From: Nostoc sp. 'Lobaria pulmonaria (5183) cyanobiont'
GTDB taxonomy: Bacteria > Cyanobacteriota > Cyanobacteriia > Cyanobacteriales > Nostocaceae
Direction: 5' to 3'
NCBI RefSeq assembly: GCF_002949795.1
Contig: NZ_CP026692.1
Location: forward strand, 4,076,545-4,140,544
DNA length: 64,000 bases
The translations under genes were made by a program, and so were the position numbers. Below are positions 54,536-64,000 of this stretch, in pieces. Positions within the stretch are counted from its first letter, which is position 1, and each line of letters begins with the position of its first letter. The notes under the pieces are model-generated. The model was not told the origin of the DNA. It did not search any database and saw only the letters and a program-made list of their open reading frames with translations.

Positions 54536-56296
54536 TTAAGATGCTAGTAATTCTGGCTGAGGCATTAAACTTTGGAGAGTATGACGCAACTGAGCGATCG
54601 CTTGGACTTGATAATCACCAGTTTCCTGGAATTGATCCAAAGATTCTCTAATTGCTTGCAGCTTTTGCCTTAATCCATCTAGAGAATCCTGAATTGGTTG
54701 TAGTGCTTCTTGATAAAGATTCACTCGACCATAGTATTCAGCAGTTGTTCTTCGTAAGGATAGCAAATTTTCCTCGATCGCTTTCAGTTCTTGGCGCTTT
54801 TCATCTAGATCGTGAGTTTGATTGTCAATCATTCCCTGATTTAGCTCAACACCAGAACGAATCTGCTCAATTTCACGTTCCAGTTTTTGGATTTCCTGTG
54901 AATATTGTTGTCGCTGGGTTTCAATTTGTAACAGAATCGGTTCTAAATTAATTTTGTTGCTACTTTCTTCTTCAGTAACAGTATGCCCTTGCCGCCGTAG
55001 CAGTACAGCTTGATGTTGCTTGAGAAACTTCTGATGCTGTAGCATATTGCGGCGTTGTCCCACCAAACTGGAATTTAGCATCTGATAAAGGTCTTTTTCA
55101 TCAGTTAATTCTAGTTCCAAATTGATGTGATCGTGGTCAGATGCTCGATTTAATTTAGTTTGAAGTTCTTCTATAGCTTCTTGTTTATATTTCAGTTCTT
55201 GTTCTTGATCATGAACAAAGCTAGCGTCAATTTCTAACTTATGCTGCAAGTTTTGCACTATCTTTTGTAGTTCTTCTAAAGGCATTTTATTCAAAGCCTC
55301 CACATCAGCTTGCTTACCGAGAACTACATCACCAGATGTTGCAGCTAAAGAGTGCATCTGTTGATATAACTCTTCGGCGTTTCGTAACTGCTCTTTGACG
55401 AGCCGAGCATACTCTTGCTTGCTGCTAAGGTCTGCTGTATTTATCTGCAATTGGGCTGTTTGCTGAACTAGAGAATTTTGTGCTTGTTGCAATGCATTTT
55501 GGCGATCGCTAAGGGTTTGTGATAAGCGCTCAACTTCTTCTTGCTGTTGTGCGATCGCACTTTTATGCTCCTCCAATTTTTGCCAGTGCGGGGTAAGAGT
55601 AGCTTGCTGCTTTTCGACCAATTCAAAGGCCAGATGCAGGTGTCCTCTAACTGTTTCCGTAGAAGTAACACGACTAGACAAGCGATCGAGTAACTCACTC
55701 ATTACTCGACTTTGCTCCTCATCCAAAACCGTCCCTTGTTGAAAACCCGCTTGGCGTTCTTCCAGGCGACGCTGCTCACCTCGTAAATGCTCCCAAGCGC
55801 CTTCCAACTCTTGGCGGTTGCGCTCAATTTCTCCTTGTAATCGTTCAATTTCCTGGCGGGAGGTGTCAACTTCCTGTTTTTGCTCCTCTAGGTGTTGTAC
55901 GTCATCCTCCAATTGCTGCAACTGTTCTGCTCGTACCTCCATGTCCATTTCACGGCGATTCAACTCTTGCGCCTGAAATGTTAGTGACTGTTTCCACTGA
56001 TCGATCTCATCTTCCTTGAGCTTAAATTTCTCCAATTGGCGGGAAAAATTCTGCAAAATGTTAACGAGTGGACGCCCTGCTTCTTGAATCCGCTGCACTT
56101 GACGATTCGGATTCAGTTCAACCAATACCAAAGCACCATCATTTAATTTGCTTGCGTCCTCAGCGGCAATCACTTCTTCCGACACAGTACTCCAATTCTG
56201 GTCAGTTCGCTGACAAGCTAGCAGTTTCAGTTCGGTTTTGCCACCGCCACTGAGTAAACCACCTTTCTGTTTTTGTACTTCTGCTAAATACAGCAC
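54536..56296 (-). CDS. hmpF: HmpF, pilus motility/taxis coiled-coil protein
   Basis: A 586-residue protein. Residues 1-75 are a globular start (MLYLAEVQKQKGGLLSGGGK then TELKLLACQR). The rest is nearly all coiled coil (LQQLEDDVQHLEEQKQEVDT, EIERLQGEIERNRQELEGAW). In Nostoc punctiforme HmpF localises to cell poles, is needed for hormogonium motility and directs type IV pilus activity. The divergent arrangement with hmpA matches that locus. The ~382-base gap between hmpF and hmpA would hold both promoters. Confidence 0.88.
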   Translation of the reverse strand: MLYLAEVQKQKGGLLSGGGKTELKLLACQRTDQNWSTVSEEVIAAEDASKLNDGALVLVELNPNRQVQRIQEAGRPLVNILQNFSRQLEKFKLKEDEIDQWKQSLTFQAQELNRREMDMEVRAEQLQQLEDDVQHLEEQKQEVDTSRQEIERLQGEIERNRQELEGAWEHLRGEQRRLEERQAGFQQGTVLDEEQSRVMSELLDRLSSRVTSTETVRGHLHLAFELVEKQQATLTPHWQKLEEHKSAIAQQQEEVERLSQTLSDRQNALQQAQNSLVQQTAQLQINTADLSSKQEYARLVKEQLRNAEELYQQMHSLAATSGDVVLGKQADVEALNKMPLEELQKIVQNLQHKLEIDASFVHDQEQELKYKQEAIEELQTKLNRASDHDHINLELELTDEKDLYQMLNSSLVGQRRNMLQHQKFLKQHQAVLLRRQGHTVTEEESSNKINLEPILLQIETQRQQYSQEIQKLEREIEQIRSGVELNQGMIDNQTHDLDEKRQELKAIEENLLSLRRTTAEYYGRVNLYQEALQPIQDSLDGLRQKLQAIRESLDQFQETGDYQVQAIAQLRHTLQSLMPQPELLAS

Positions 56297-56679
56297 ACCG
56301 TTAGTCCTTTATTGATGCACTTAAAGTTCGTGTTTTGAGATATACCTTAAATAATTCTGTTAACTTGTCTTACTGAACCAGGGTTTAGGAGAACAAGACA
56401 GACAAAACTATAGACGCAAGATGTTACGTCTTGATACTTATAGAAGCGATCTGGTCGCGCCTTTATATTTTGTACTGATGACAGTGATGATGACTTCCGT
56501 GTTAACACTAGCTTTGTCAAAGTGTATTACGAAAGATGAAGGTTTATAGTTTAATGTATTCCCTAATGAAAATCAGAACAGAGTAAAAATCTTTTCAATA
56601 CTCCATAATCAGTACTTAAAGAAGAAGTCATAATTCACGATTCAGAATTCAGCAATACTAAGGAGTACTTTTTAGCTAA
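56297..56679. other. Divergent promoter region of hmpF and hmpA
   Basis: AT-rich, with a GACTTTGTCAAAGTG-like inverted stretch near 56512-56524. No confident promoter boxes could be assigned and no gene is present. Confidence 0.4.
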
Positions 56680-57858
56680 ATGCAGGGAAATTTAAATGAA
56701 ATTGATATTTGCAGTATTCTGCAATTGATTGAATTGGGACAGCGAACTGGGCAACTATGGGTAGAAGCTTATAGCTCTCACCAGAACAACAAACTGGGTG
56801 GAGATGGAGCGAGCATTTATTGCCCTAAACAACAGTCTTGGTTCGTTTTTTTCCTTAATGGTCAAATTATCTATTGCCAAGAAGGTGAGAGTAGTTTATC
56901 CAGAATTAGCGATTATTTACGTCATTATGGAGTTGAGATGCGACTCACCGACAAACAAATTGTCTCTCTACCACCAACCGATGCGCCAGAGTATGCCTAT
57001 CTTTGGGCACTCTTGGAGCGGAATATCATCAACCCAAAAATAGCTGGTAGGATCATTTACGGTTTGGTGCATGAAACTCTCTTTGATCTGCTGAGTTTAC
57101 GCCAAGGTAACTTCATTTTCCATCAGGGTGCGGCACTTGCCCCGCAATTAAACACTTTTGAGATTGCTCCATTTGTGACAAAAATTACCAAGCAGCTGCA
57201 AGAGTGGAAGCAACTCTATCCACACATTCAGTCTCCAGAACAATTGCCAATGCTATCTGACAAAGTTCAGCTACAATCTTCTTTACCAGAAGCAACCGTG
57301 AATAAGCTCCAACATTGGGCTGATGGTAAAACATCCTTGCGACAACTGGCTCGCAATCTCAACCGAGACATTTTGACAGTCGCTAAGGCAATATATCCTT
57401 ATGTACAACAAAGTTGGCTACAGCTAGTATATTCAGAGACTAATCAACCAGAGACACACACGGATAGCTGGGAATTGAAGGGAAAACCGATGGGGCGGAT
57501 AGTATGTATTGACGATGCGATCGCCATCGGTGAGACTATAAATTCCATCTTACAACCAGAAGGTTATGAAGCGATCGCTCTTACCAATCCCTTAGAGGCA
57601 CTGAGTCTGGTTTTTCAACTCAAACCTGATTTAATTTTATGCGACATTGCCATGTCGGAATTGGAAGGGTACGAGGTTTGCGCCATGCTACGACATTCAA
57701 CAGCATTTCGGCTCACACCGATTATCATGCTTACTGGGAAAGATGGGTTTATGGATCGAGTCAAAGCTACGATGGTTGGGGCAACAGATTATTTAACAAA
57801 ACCGTTTACAGACACTGAGTTACTCATGCTCGTAGAGAAATATATCAACAATCAATGA
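56680..57858 (+). CDS. hmpA: HmpA, PATAN-REC response regulator
   Basis: A 392-residue PatA-like regulator. An N-terminal PATAN (DUF4388-like) domain (NEIDICSILQLIELGQRTGQ then LWVEAY) lies at about residues 1-130. A winged-helix-like middle follows (ATVNKLQHWADGKTSLRQLA). A C-terminal receiver domain (~266-392) has its phospho-acceptor near Asp321 (DLILCDIAMSELEGYEVC) and the conserved lysine in YLTKPF. In Nostoc punctiforme hmpA opens the hmp chemotaxis-like operon for gliding. The next gene lies 263 bases downstream. Confidence 0.9.
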   Translation: MQGNLNEIDICSILQLIELGQRTGQLWVEAYSSHQNNKLGGDGASIYCPKQQSWFVFFLNGQIIYCQEGESSLSRISDYLRHYGVEMRLTDKQIVSLPPTDAPEYAYLWALLERNIINPKIAGRIIYGLVHETLFDLLSLRQGNFIFHQGAALAPQLNTFEIAPFVTKITKQLQEWKQLYPHIQSPEQLPMLSDKVQLQSSLPEATVNKLQHWADGKTSLRQLARNLNRDILTVAKAIYPYVQQSWLQLVYSETNQPETHTDSWELKGKPMGRIVCIDDAIAIGETINSILQPEGYEAIALTNPLEALSLVFQLKPDLILCDIAMSELEGYEVCAMLRHSTAFRLTPIIMLTGKDGFMDRVKATMVGATDYLTKPFTDTELLMLVEKYINNQ

Positions 57859-57862
57859 AAAT

Positions 57863-57898
57863 AGGGCATGGCGCATTGGGCATTGGGCATGGGGCATT
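57863..57898. repeat. GGGCATT-type short tandem repeat
   Basis: Five degenerate copies of GGGCATT/GGGCATG/GCGCATT immediately after the hmpA stop codon. Confidence 0.8.
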
Positions 57899-58121
57899 GA
57901 TTATTTCTCTCATCTATGGAGCATATTAAAGAGATCGAAGATTTGTTGATCTACTAAAAGATGAGTAAAAAGATGTTATCACAGAGTCAGCTAACTCAGT
58001 GAAACGTCAACATCCAGGAAAATAGTGAGAACCTAAAATTAATTTATACAGTTAATACTTGCGGAGGAATCAGGGAATGTTCCAATTAGGAACGTCTAAA
58101 TCAGGAGGCAAATAGACACTT

Positions 58122-58487
58122 ATGAGCACAGTTCTGATTGTGGAAGACAGTATCGCGCAAAGGGAGATGATTACAGACCTCCTGAAAGCAACTGGCCTAA
58201 CAGTTACCCACGCTAGTGACGGATTAGAAGCATTAGAGGCAATTCAAATAGCACCTCCAGATTTAGTGGTATTAGATATTGTCATGCCCCGAATGAACGG
58301 CTACGAAGTTTGTCGGCGGTTAAAATCCGATCCAAAAACCCAAAATGTCCCAGTGGTTATGTGTTCTTCTAAAGGTGAAGAATTCGATCGCTATTGGGGC
58401 ATGAAGCAAGGTGCAGACGCTTACATAGCCAAACCGTTTCAACCAACTGAGTTGGTAGGAACAGTCAAACAACTGCTGCGAGGATAA
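58122..58487 (+). CDS. hmpB: HmpB, CheY-like response regulator
   Basis: A 121-residue single receiver domain. The acidic pair is Glu8/Asp9 (VLIVEDS), the phospho-acceptor Asp52 (LVVLDIVMPRMNGYEVC), followed by VVMCSSKG and AYIAKPF with the conserved Lys. It would receive phosphate from HmpE. AGGAGG-like ribosome site (CAGGAGG) upstream. It is separated from hmpC by 13 bases, so the two are co-transcribed. Confidence 0.92.
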   Translation: MSTVLIVEDSIAQREMITDLLKATGLTVTHASDGLEALEAIQIAPPDLVVLDIVMPRMNGYEVCRRLKSDPKTQNVPVVMCSSKGEEFDRYWGMKQGADAYIAKPFQPTELVGTVKQLLRG

Positions 58488-58500
58488 GGATAAAAACAAC

Positions 58501-59031
58501 ATGGTCAGCAAACCGGACTTTTTAAGTGGCAGCGGTCAAGACCACTTTCGACCAGAATTACAAGTAGAAAGTCCTGAAGGTGAGTTACATTTGAGGTTTT
58601 ACATTCCCTCGCATCAGGAGTTTGCACTACAAGCAACTGGCATCCGGGAGGTAATTGAACTAAGTCCTGATAGAATCACCCCGATTCCTAATGCTTCTCC
58701 TTTACTTTTGGGTACTCTAAATTTACGAGGTCGAGTTATTTGGGTGGCCGATTTGGGTCAATTTCTTGGGGAAGCAAGTGTGTTAAACACGGATAGAGCT
58801 GAAATTTCGGTGATTGCTATTGAAGAGCAAGACACAATAGTCGGTTTAGCAGTAGAGGAAATCGGTGGCATGGACTGGTTGGATGTCCAGAATCTTATGC
58901 CACCAACTAGTGTTCCAGATACTATGGCTCCCTTTTTACGTGGAGAGTGGCCATTAGGTACTAAAAGCAACCAGTGTCTACGACTGCTCGATCAAATGGC
59001 AATTGTACGGAGTGCTAGGTGGGCAGGATGA
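58501..59031 (+). CDS. hmpC: HmpC, CheW-like coupling protein
   Basis: A 176-residue CheW domain protein linking the receptor HmpD to the kinase HmpE. Features: a polar ~30-residue lead, then [40 protein letters not shown] and [17 protein letters not shown]. It ends inside the upstream frame of hmpD, but the preferred hmpD start is 14 bases downstream. Confidence 0.92.
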   Translation: MVSKPDFLSGSGQDHFRPELQVESPEGELHLRFYIPSHQEFALQATGIREVIELSPDRITPIPNASPLLLGTLNLRGRVIWVADLGQFLGEASVLNTDRAEISVIAIEEQDTIVGLAVEEIGGMDWLDVQNLMPPTSVPDTMAPFLRGEWPLGTKSNQCLRLLDQMAIVRSARWAG

Positions 59032-59045
59032 AATTGGAGGAGGAA

Positions 59046-61994
59046 ATGGCAGCAAGTATTGATAATTACGAGCCAACATATCAACAGGCGATGACCGCCT
59101 ATGTTCAAAGAAATTATGAGGTTGCGGCCACTTTAGTTGACCAAGTGGTGCAAAATTTACCAGATGACCCCAATACCCATTTGTTGCGGGGTCACATCTA
59201 CTATGTTTTACAGCAGTACGATGTAGCAAAAGAAGAATATCAACAAGTATTAGGCTTGACTAACGATCGAGAAATTATTGGTTTTGCCAAGAATGGAATT
59301 GACAATATCAATCAATATTTACAGTCATTCGGTGGGCAGATCGATCCATCAAAAAGTCAAGAGGAAATAAATTCTTCAGAGATATCGGATGTACTGGCAT
59401 ATAGCGAACCAGAATTAGAAAATTTGGGTGCTAATCAAGAGTTTGACAGCGATAACCTTGATTTGAACTTTTTTGGAGAGCATCAAGAAAGTGTAAATGG
59501 CGTTGAAGATATATCTTCAAAAAGTCCATTTGATATACCCACAGAAGATAGTATTGGAACAGAAAAAATATTATATTCTTCTACACCTTTTGGTGATGAT
59601 CCTTTTGCCGTCAATGAAGAATCACAGAAACAATCAAATAAAAACTGGGAGGATAACACAGAATTAGAGTTGCCTGCTTTTTGGCAGGAAGGGATCTCAG
59701 AAGAGATTCGGGAAGAATCATTAGCAAATAGTCAATTTTTAGATAATGGGATAAATTCTCCTCACGTAAATTCAAATATTGACAATAATAACTCTTCGTC
59801 TTCTAATTTACAAACTGGTAATAGCGAGAATAACTCTCCTGATTTATTGTTGAGTGAGCCAAAGTTTCCAGAGGAGAGGATTGGAAATTTAGAATATAAA
59901 AAATCTCCTTTTGGAGACGAAACTTTACTGATTGTTTCAGAAGAACTGAGAAATGATTCACCAACAACAAATAGGTTGGAATACGGCAGTAGTCAAGATA
60001 ATTTATCTGAAACCGGAGCACATAGTTGGTTAGCACCAAAAAACTTGGAAGTAGAATCAGCTTTTCAGTCGAATTTGCCGGAGAATGATTCATCTTTTAA
60101 TAGCAATTTACCTCGAAAAGAAAAGCAGTCTAAGTCAGGTGAATTCATCAGTCAAAATAAGTTTGATGACGATGAGAATTTTGATATGGAAGCATTTGAG
60201 TCTGCCTTTGGCTCAGATGGTTTAAACTCTTATGAAGACTCAAGCAATATACTGAATGGAGAAAATTCTAAGAGCAATATCGAGTTTTTAGATGACTTTG
60301 AGGAATTTGACGATTTAGGCAATATTCCAGGGTTTGACCTGATCGAAGGAGATTCTAACTTCGGTGATGCAGCAATCCATTCTGCTCCAGTAGAAACTAG
60401 TGATACTGGACGTCTTCAAAGCGCGGAGGCTTTTTTAAGTAATGCACCTCCTAGCGATCGCGAAGAGGAACTGTTCTCAATGACTGGTTCCCATGAAGCC
60501 GTTCCAGTCTTTAGCCAAACAGATATCTCGAAACTAGAACCCAATGTCAGCATTGAGCAAGGATGGTTAGCACCATTAGAAAATGCCTCCATCGAACGGA
60601 AACAATGGCTAATTGCTGGAAGTGTAGGCATTGTCTCAGCGCTGGTTGTAGCCACAGTTAGCTTTGTCGCCACCACATTTTCGCCACCCCAACAGCGAGA
60701 ATCAGTACGAAACACAGGTTGGGCAATGTCACTAGCCGCAGGGATTGCAGGTTTTGCGACCGCAGGGTTCATGGGAAATCTGGCGCTTAAACAAATTCGG
60801 CGCACAACTGATGACCTGCAAGCTCAGTTTGAGGCTGTACGTCAAGGAAATCTGAACGCTCAAGCCACAGTGTTTTCCGAAGATGAATTGGGGCATTTAG
60901 CTACTGGCTTTAATGAAATGGCGCGGGTAATTTTCACAACCACAAGTGAAGCCCAACGCAAAGCCGATGAACAAGAGGAAGCCAAAGAAAATCTGCAACG
61001 TCAAGTGATTCGGCTCTTGGATGATGTGGAAGGAGCTGCTAGAGGCGATTTAACAGTCCAAGCGGAAGTGACAGCCGACGTACTGGGAGCCGTAGCTGAC
61101 GCCTTTAACCTGACAATTCAAAACCTGCGGGATATCGTTCAACAGGTAAAAGTGGCGGCGAAGGATGTGACAAAAGGTGCAACCAACTCCGAAACCTTTG
61201 CCAGAGCTTTATCTGGTGATGCTTTGAGGCAAGCAGAAGAGTTAGCGGTGACGCTGAATTCTGTACAGGTGATGACCGACTCGATTCAGCGGGTAGCAGA
61301 GGCGGCGCGGGAAGCTGAAACCGTTGCTCGTGATGCTAGTACGATCGCTCTTAAAGGTGGCGAAGCAGTAGAAAATACCGTGGCGGGGATTTTAGAAATT
61401 CGAGAAACCGTTGCCGAAACTACCCGGAAAGTAAAGCGGTTGGCGGAATCTTCCCAAGAAATTTCTAAAATTGTGGCGTTGATTTCTCAAATTGCTTCCA
61501 GAACAAACTTGTTAGCACTCAATGCTAGTATTGAGGCGGCAAGAGCCGGAGAAGCTGGACGTGGGTTTGCGATCGTTGCAGATGAAGTGCGCCAGTTAGC
61601 AGATAAATCTGCTAAATCCCTGAAGGAAATTGAACAAATTGTGATGCAAATCCAAAGCGAAACAGGCTCGGTAATGACCGCGATGGAAGAAGGCACACAA
61701 CAAGTAATTAAAGGTACAAAATTGGCAGAAGATGCCAAGCGATCGCTCGAGAACATTATTCAAGTGGCGAATCGCATCGATATTCTTGTGCGCTCTATTA
61801 CCAGCGACACTGTGGAACAAACGGAAACTTCCCGTGCCGTCGCTCATGTAATGCAATCAGTAGAGCTAACCGCCCAAGAAACTTCCCAAGAAGCGCAGCG
61901 AGTTTCAGGCGCCTTACAACACTTAGTAGGTGTATCCCGTGACTTGATCGCCTCCGTTGAACGTTTCCGAGTGGAAACTATGGAAACCAGATAA
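59046..61994 (+). CDS. hmpD: HmpD, methyl-accepting chemotaxis-like protein
   Basis: A 982-residue receptor. It starts at ATG 59046 after GGAGGAGG (59036-59043). An N-terminal TPR-like unit ([20 protein letters not shown]) is followed by a ~400-residue acidic, low-complexity linker. Two close membrane segments come next ([20 protein letters not shown] and [20 protein letters not shown]), separated by only ~20 residues, so there is no periplasmic sensor domain. HAMP units follow, then the signalling domain with the tip [20 protein letters not shown]. Ligand or stimulus would be sensed through the cytoplasmic N-terminus. Confidence 0.92.
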   Translation: MAASIDNYEPTYQQAMTAYVQRNYEVAATLVDQVVQNLPDDPNTHLLRGHIYYVLQQYDVAKEEYQQVLGLTNDREIIGFAKNGIDNINQYLQSFGGQIDPSKSQEEINSSEISDVLAYSEPELENLGANQEFDSDNLDLNFFGEHQESVNGVEDISSKSPFDIPTEDSIGTEKILYSSTPFGDDPFAVNEESQKQSNKNWEDNTELELPAFWQEGISEEIREESLANSQFLDNGINSPHVNSNIDNNNSSSSNLQTGNSENNSPDLLLSEPKFPEERIGNLEYKKSPFGDETLLIVSEELRNDSPTTNRLEYGSSQDNLSETGAHSWLAPKNLEVESAFQSNLPENDSSFNSNLPRKEKQSKSGEFISQNKFDDDENFDMEAFESAFGSDGLNSYEDSSNILNGENSKSNIEFLDDFEEFDDLGNIPGFDLIEGDSNFGDAAIHSAPVETSDTGRLQSAEAFLSNAPPSDREEELFSMTGSHEAVPVFSQTDISKLEPNVSIEQGWLAPLENASIERKQWLIAGSVGIVSALVVATVSFVATTFSPPQQRESVRNTGWAMSLAAGIAGFATAGFMGNLALKQIRRTTDDLQAQFEAVRQGNLNAQATVFSEDELGHLATGFNEMARVIFTTTSEAQRKADEQEEAKENLQRQVIRLLDDVEGAARGDLTVQAEVTADVLGAVADAFNLTIQNLRDIVQQVKVAAKDVTKGATNSETFARALSGDALRQAEELAVTLNSVQVMTDSIQRVAEAAREAETVARDASTIALKGGEAVENTVAGILEIRETVAETTRKVKRLAESSQEISKIVALISQIASRTNLLALNASIEAARAGEAGRGFAIVADEVRQLADKSAKSLKEIEQIVMQIQSETGSVMTAMEEGTQQVIKGTKLAEDAKRSLENIIQVANRIDILVRSITSDTVEQTETSRAVAHVMQSVELTAQETSQEAQRVSGALQHLVGVSRDLIASVERFRVETMETR

Positions 61995-62027
61995 ATTGTC
62001 ATTTGTCCTTTGTCTTTGTTATTTGCT

Positions 62028-62081
62028 AATGACCAATGACCAATGACTAATGACTAATAACTAATGACTAATGACTCTTGA
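62028..62081. repeat. AATGACT/AATGACC short tandem repeat
   Basis: About seven degenerate 7-base units between hmpD and hmpE. Confidence 0.85.
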
Positions 62082-62091
62082 CTAAAAAACT

Positions 62092-64000
62092 ATGCTGCCG
62101 GAACAACAACAGCGGATTTTGGGTTACTTTATTGAAGAAGCCAGGGATCACCTGAATACCATTGAGCAGGGCTTACTGAATTTAGAGGGTACCCTGAACG
62201 ACCCGGAAATGATCAGTGAGGTCTTCCGGGCGGCTCACTCCATCAAAGGAGGAGCGGCGATGCTTGGATTGACTAGCATCCAGCATACCTCCCACCGTCT
62301 GGAAGATTGTTTTAAAGTTCTCAAAGATAATCCGGTTCAGATTGACCAAAAGTTAGAGTCTTTATTTCTTGGTGTATCTGATACCCTAAAATCGCTGTTA
62401 GAGCATTTGAGCGGGCCTTATGGTCTTTCCGAAGATGCAGCTAATACTTTGATGTCAGAAACTGAGCCAGTCTTTCAATGGCTGTATCAGCATCTGGAAC
62501 TACTTGTAGAACAAGGAAAGAGTGGAGCAGCCAGCAGTCCTGACGCAACAAAACTTACAACCTCTGTAGAGAATGTCTCCACACTTACAGAACTTTTCCT
62601 GCGGCGAGATATTCCCGATCTGGCAGAAAACACCCATCAGGAATCTATAGACTCGGTAGCACCTCAAGAGACGCTAGACGCTCGCGGACTCGCTAACGCT
62701 GCGCGATCGCCAGTCACTGCTAAAGAAAGTAATAACTGGAGCGAGTTCCAAGCCCAAGTGCTGCAAACACTACGGGAAATGTTGCAATTATTTAAGCAAA
62801 CGACAACACCCTCAACTCGGCAAAACCTCCAGCAATGCTGTCACCAGTTAGTCAAACTTGGTGAAACTTGGAATTTGTCCAAGTGGTGTGGTTTGTGTCA
62901 AGCAGCAGCCAGTGCGATCGGCAATCCCGAAAATACTTATCTGACTTTAGCTAAAATTGTCATTACCGAAATCAAACAAGCTCAAGAATTAGTCCTGCAA
63001 GGTAGAGAAGCCGAAATTGCAATTAGTCAGCAACTAGAAGCACTTTTGAGCTTTGCAGAAATTGAGTTATTAGAAGTTACCCCTGATTTGTTTGATGAAC
63101 AGTCTGCGGCTTTCACAGAATCAGAGTCAATTCTATCTGGTAACACCGAGCCGTTAGCCCAGAAAACTGAAGAACTGAATCTAGACAAGGATAATAGCGA
63201 TAGCTACGCCAACGTCTCCGACGAACGCCCCTACCTTCAGTTACAAGGAACACCACTAAACGAAAGTAGAAACACTAGTTTTACTTTCACCACACATGAC
63301 GAAGCACATCCAATCAGTAACAATCTTGACCCCAATGGTCCAGAGGTGGGAATAGCTGAGTTAAATACCCTTGCCGATTTATTTGACGGTGAGACTCCCG
63401 AACTAGATGACAGCTGGCATCAAGAAGAAACCTTAGATATTGTTGCTACCGATGACTTTGGAATTGATTTAAGCTGCACTGAGGCTGAAGACGCTCATAA
63501 CGATTTATCTGACTTACTCTCTTTTAATGAAGATATAAACAACGCGCTACACCCAATAACCACAGCCACAACAGAAGATTTATCCCTGTTATTTGGTACC
63601 CATTTCCTAGAAAAAGATAATTCAGAACCGCAAAATAAACAAACATCTGCTACGCCTCTAGAGTTGAGCGATATTAACGAACTTGATATAAATTTAGACT
63701 CATCTTCTTCAGAAATTTTACAAGATTTTATTGATATTCCTAGTGATACAAACCAGACTCCTGGTGAGATTGTCCAAAATAGTGCCGTTGAAGATTTCTT
63801 GAAACTGCAATTAGATGATGAAGAAGTATTGCCAACAGGTGAAGTCACTCAAGCAGAAACTGAGCCATTCGCCAGTGTGGAACTATCTATCAACCAACAA
63901 AACAATTTTGATAACTTATTCTTAGAAACTAAAAATGCAAATTGGGTAGAAGAAATTACCCCTAGTGACTACATAGAATTACCCCAGCCAACAGACTTGT
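62092..64000 (+). CDS. hmpE: HmpE, CheA-like histidine kinase, partial
   Basis: The frame opens MLPEQQQRILGYFIEEARDH and stays open to the window end (636 codons). Residues 1-110 are an HPt domain with the phospho-histidine at His49 (AAHSIKGGAAM). A ~100-residue helical unit follows at ~215-325, then a long acidic linker. The kinase, CheW-like and receiver domains would lie beyond the edge. Two segments of the linker (about 62671-62711 and 63195-63234) read like dispersed nucleotide repeats absorbed in frame. In Nostoc punctiforme HmpE is the kinase of this system. Confidence 0.9.
   Translation, partial: MLPEQQQRILGYFIEEARDHLNTIEQGLLNLEGTLNDPEMISEVFRAAHSIKGGAAMLGLTSIQHTSHRLEDCFKVLKDNPVQIDQKLESLFLGVSDTLKSLLEHLSGPYGLSEDAANTLMSETEPVFQWLYQHLELLVEQGKSGAASSPDATKLTTSVENVSTLTELFLRRDIPDLAENTHQESIDSVAPQETLDARGLANAARSPVTAKESNNWSEFQAQVLQTLREMLQLFKQTTTPSTRQNLQQCCHQLVKLGETWNLSKWCGLCQAAASAIGNPENTYLTLAKIVITEIKQAQELVLQGREAEIAISQQLEALLSFAEIELLEVTPDLFDEQSAAFTESESILSGNTEPLAQKTEELNLDKDNSDSYANVSDERPYLQLQGTPLNESRNTSFTFTTHDEAHPISNNLDPNGPEVGIAELNTLADLFDGETPELDDSWHQEETLDIVATDDFGIDLSCTEAEDAHNDLSDLLSFNEDINNALHPITTATTEDLSLLFGTHFLEKDNSEPQNKQTSATPLELSDINELDINLDSSSSEILQDFIDIPSDTNQTPGEIVQNSAVEDFLKLQLDDEEVLPTGEVTQAETEPFASVELSINQQNNFDNLFLETKNANWVEEITPSDYIELPQPTDL

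Overview
The window looks like chromosomal DNA from a filamentous, phycoerythrin-making cyanobacterium of the Nostoc group. The evidence is a class I phycoerythrin gene cluster with its bilin lyases, very frequent GCGATCGC (HIP1) octamers, heptameric short tandem repeats between genes, and an hmp chemotaxis-like locus for hormogonium gliding motility. No rRNA, tRNA, CRISPR array, prophage or intact insertion sequence was found.

Layout. (1) 1-6.6 kb, phycoerythrin region: an unknown partial gene coupled to a cpeS-type lyase, an nblA-like gene, cpeB-cpeA, cpeZ, an opposing operon of a small coiled-coil protein, a cpeF-like lyase and a truncated HigA-like ORF, then cpeY. (2) 6.6-12.7 kb: a 21-bp minisatellite, glgA, hemC, a lipid-kinase-like gene and a metallophosphoesterase. 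(3) 13-20.3 kb: an unfamiliar set of membrane and stress-type genes (acidic protein, CAAD-domain protein, BON lipoprotein, two-module glycine-rich protein, 1040-residue repeat protein). (4) 20.4-25.8 kb: repeatedly duplicated and decayed RTX gene modules that carry a piece of the ilvD 5' end, one intact RTX gene, then ilvD. (5) 25.8-26.7 kb: sigma70 promoter, yybP-ykoY type Mn riboswitch, terminator and the Mn exporter gene. (6) 26.8-32.5 kb: TPR protein, hypothetical protein, homocysteine-biosynthesis family protein, AI-2E family transporter. (7) 32.5-36.1 kb: a gene graveyard with fragments of an IS4 transposase, a DUF427 gene, a bacteriocin-type ABC exporter and a frameshifted small gene, beside a glycosyltransferase and a double-glycine secreted-peptide gene. 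(8) 36.2-49 kb: WD40 protein, hydrolase, SDR protein, a PaoABC-like molybdenum hydroxylase operon, a second 21-bp minisatellite, a Rieske oxygenase, a YjbQ protein and an aminotransferase. (9) 49.2-52.6 kb: adenosylcobalamin-dependent ribonucleotide reductase nrdJ split by a group I intron exactly at its Asn-Pro-Cys-Gly/Glu active-site motif, with a decayed partial copy of nrdJ upstream. (10) 52.7-64 kb: tilS, a higBA toxin-antitoxin pair, then hmpF and the divergent hmpABCDE locus, with hmpE running off the right end.

How the genes fit together. The cpe genes make the phycoerythrin subunits and attach their phycoerythrobilins, and the NblA-like protein next to them would target phycobilisomes for breakdown under starvation. 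The riboswitch unit senses Mn2+ and controls its export. The hmp genes form a chemotaxis-like relay acting on type IV pilus motility. Much of the accessory interest lies in genome decay and small dispersed repeats, several of which coincide with gene breakpoints or have been absorbed into coding sequence. Start sites, splice sites, RNA folds and family names come from reading the sequence without database searches.
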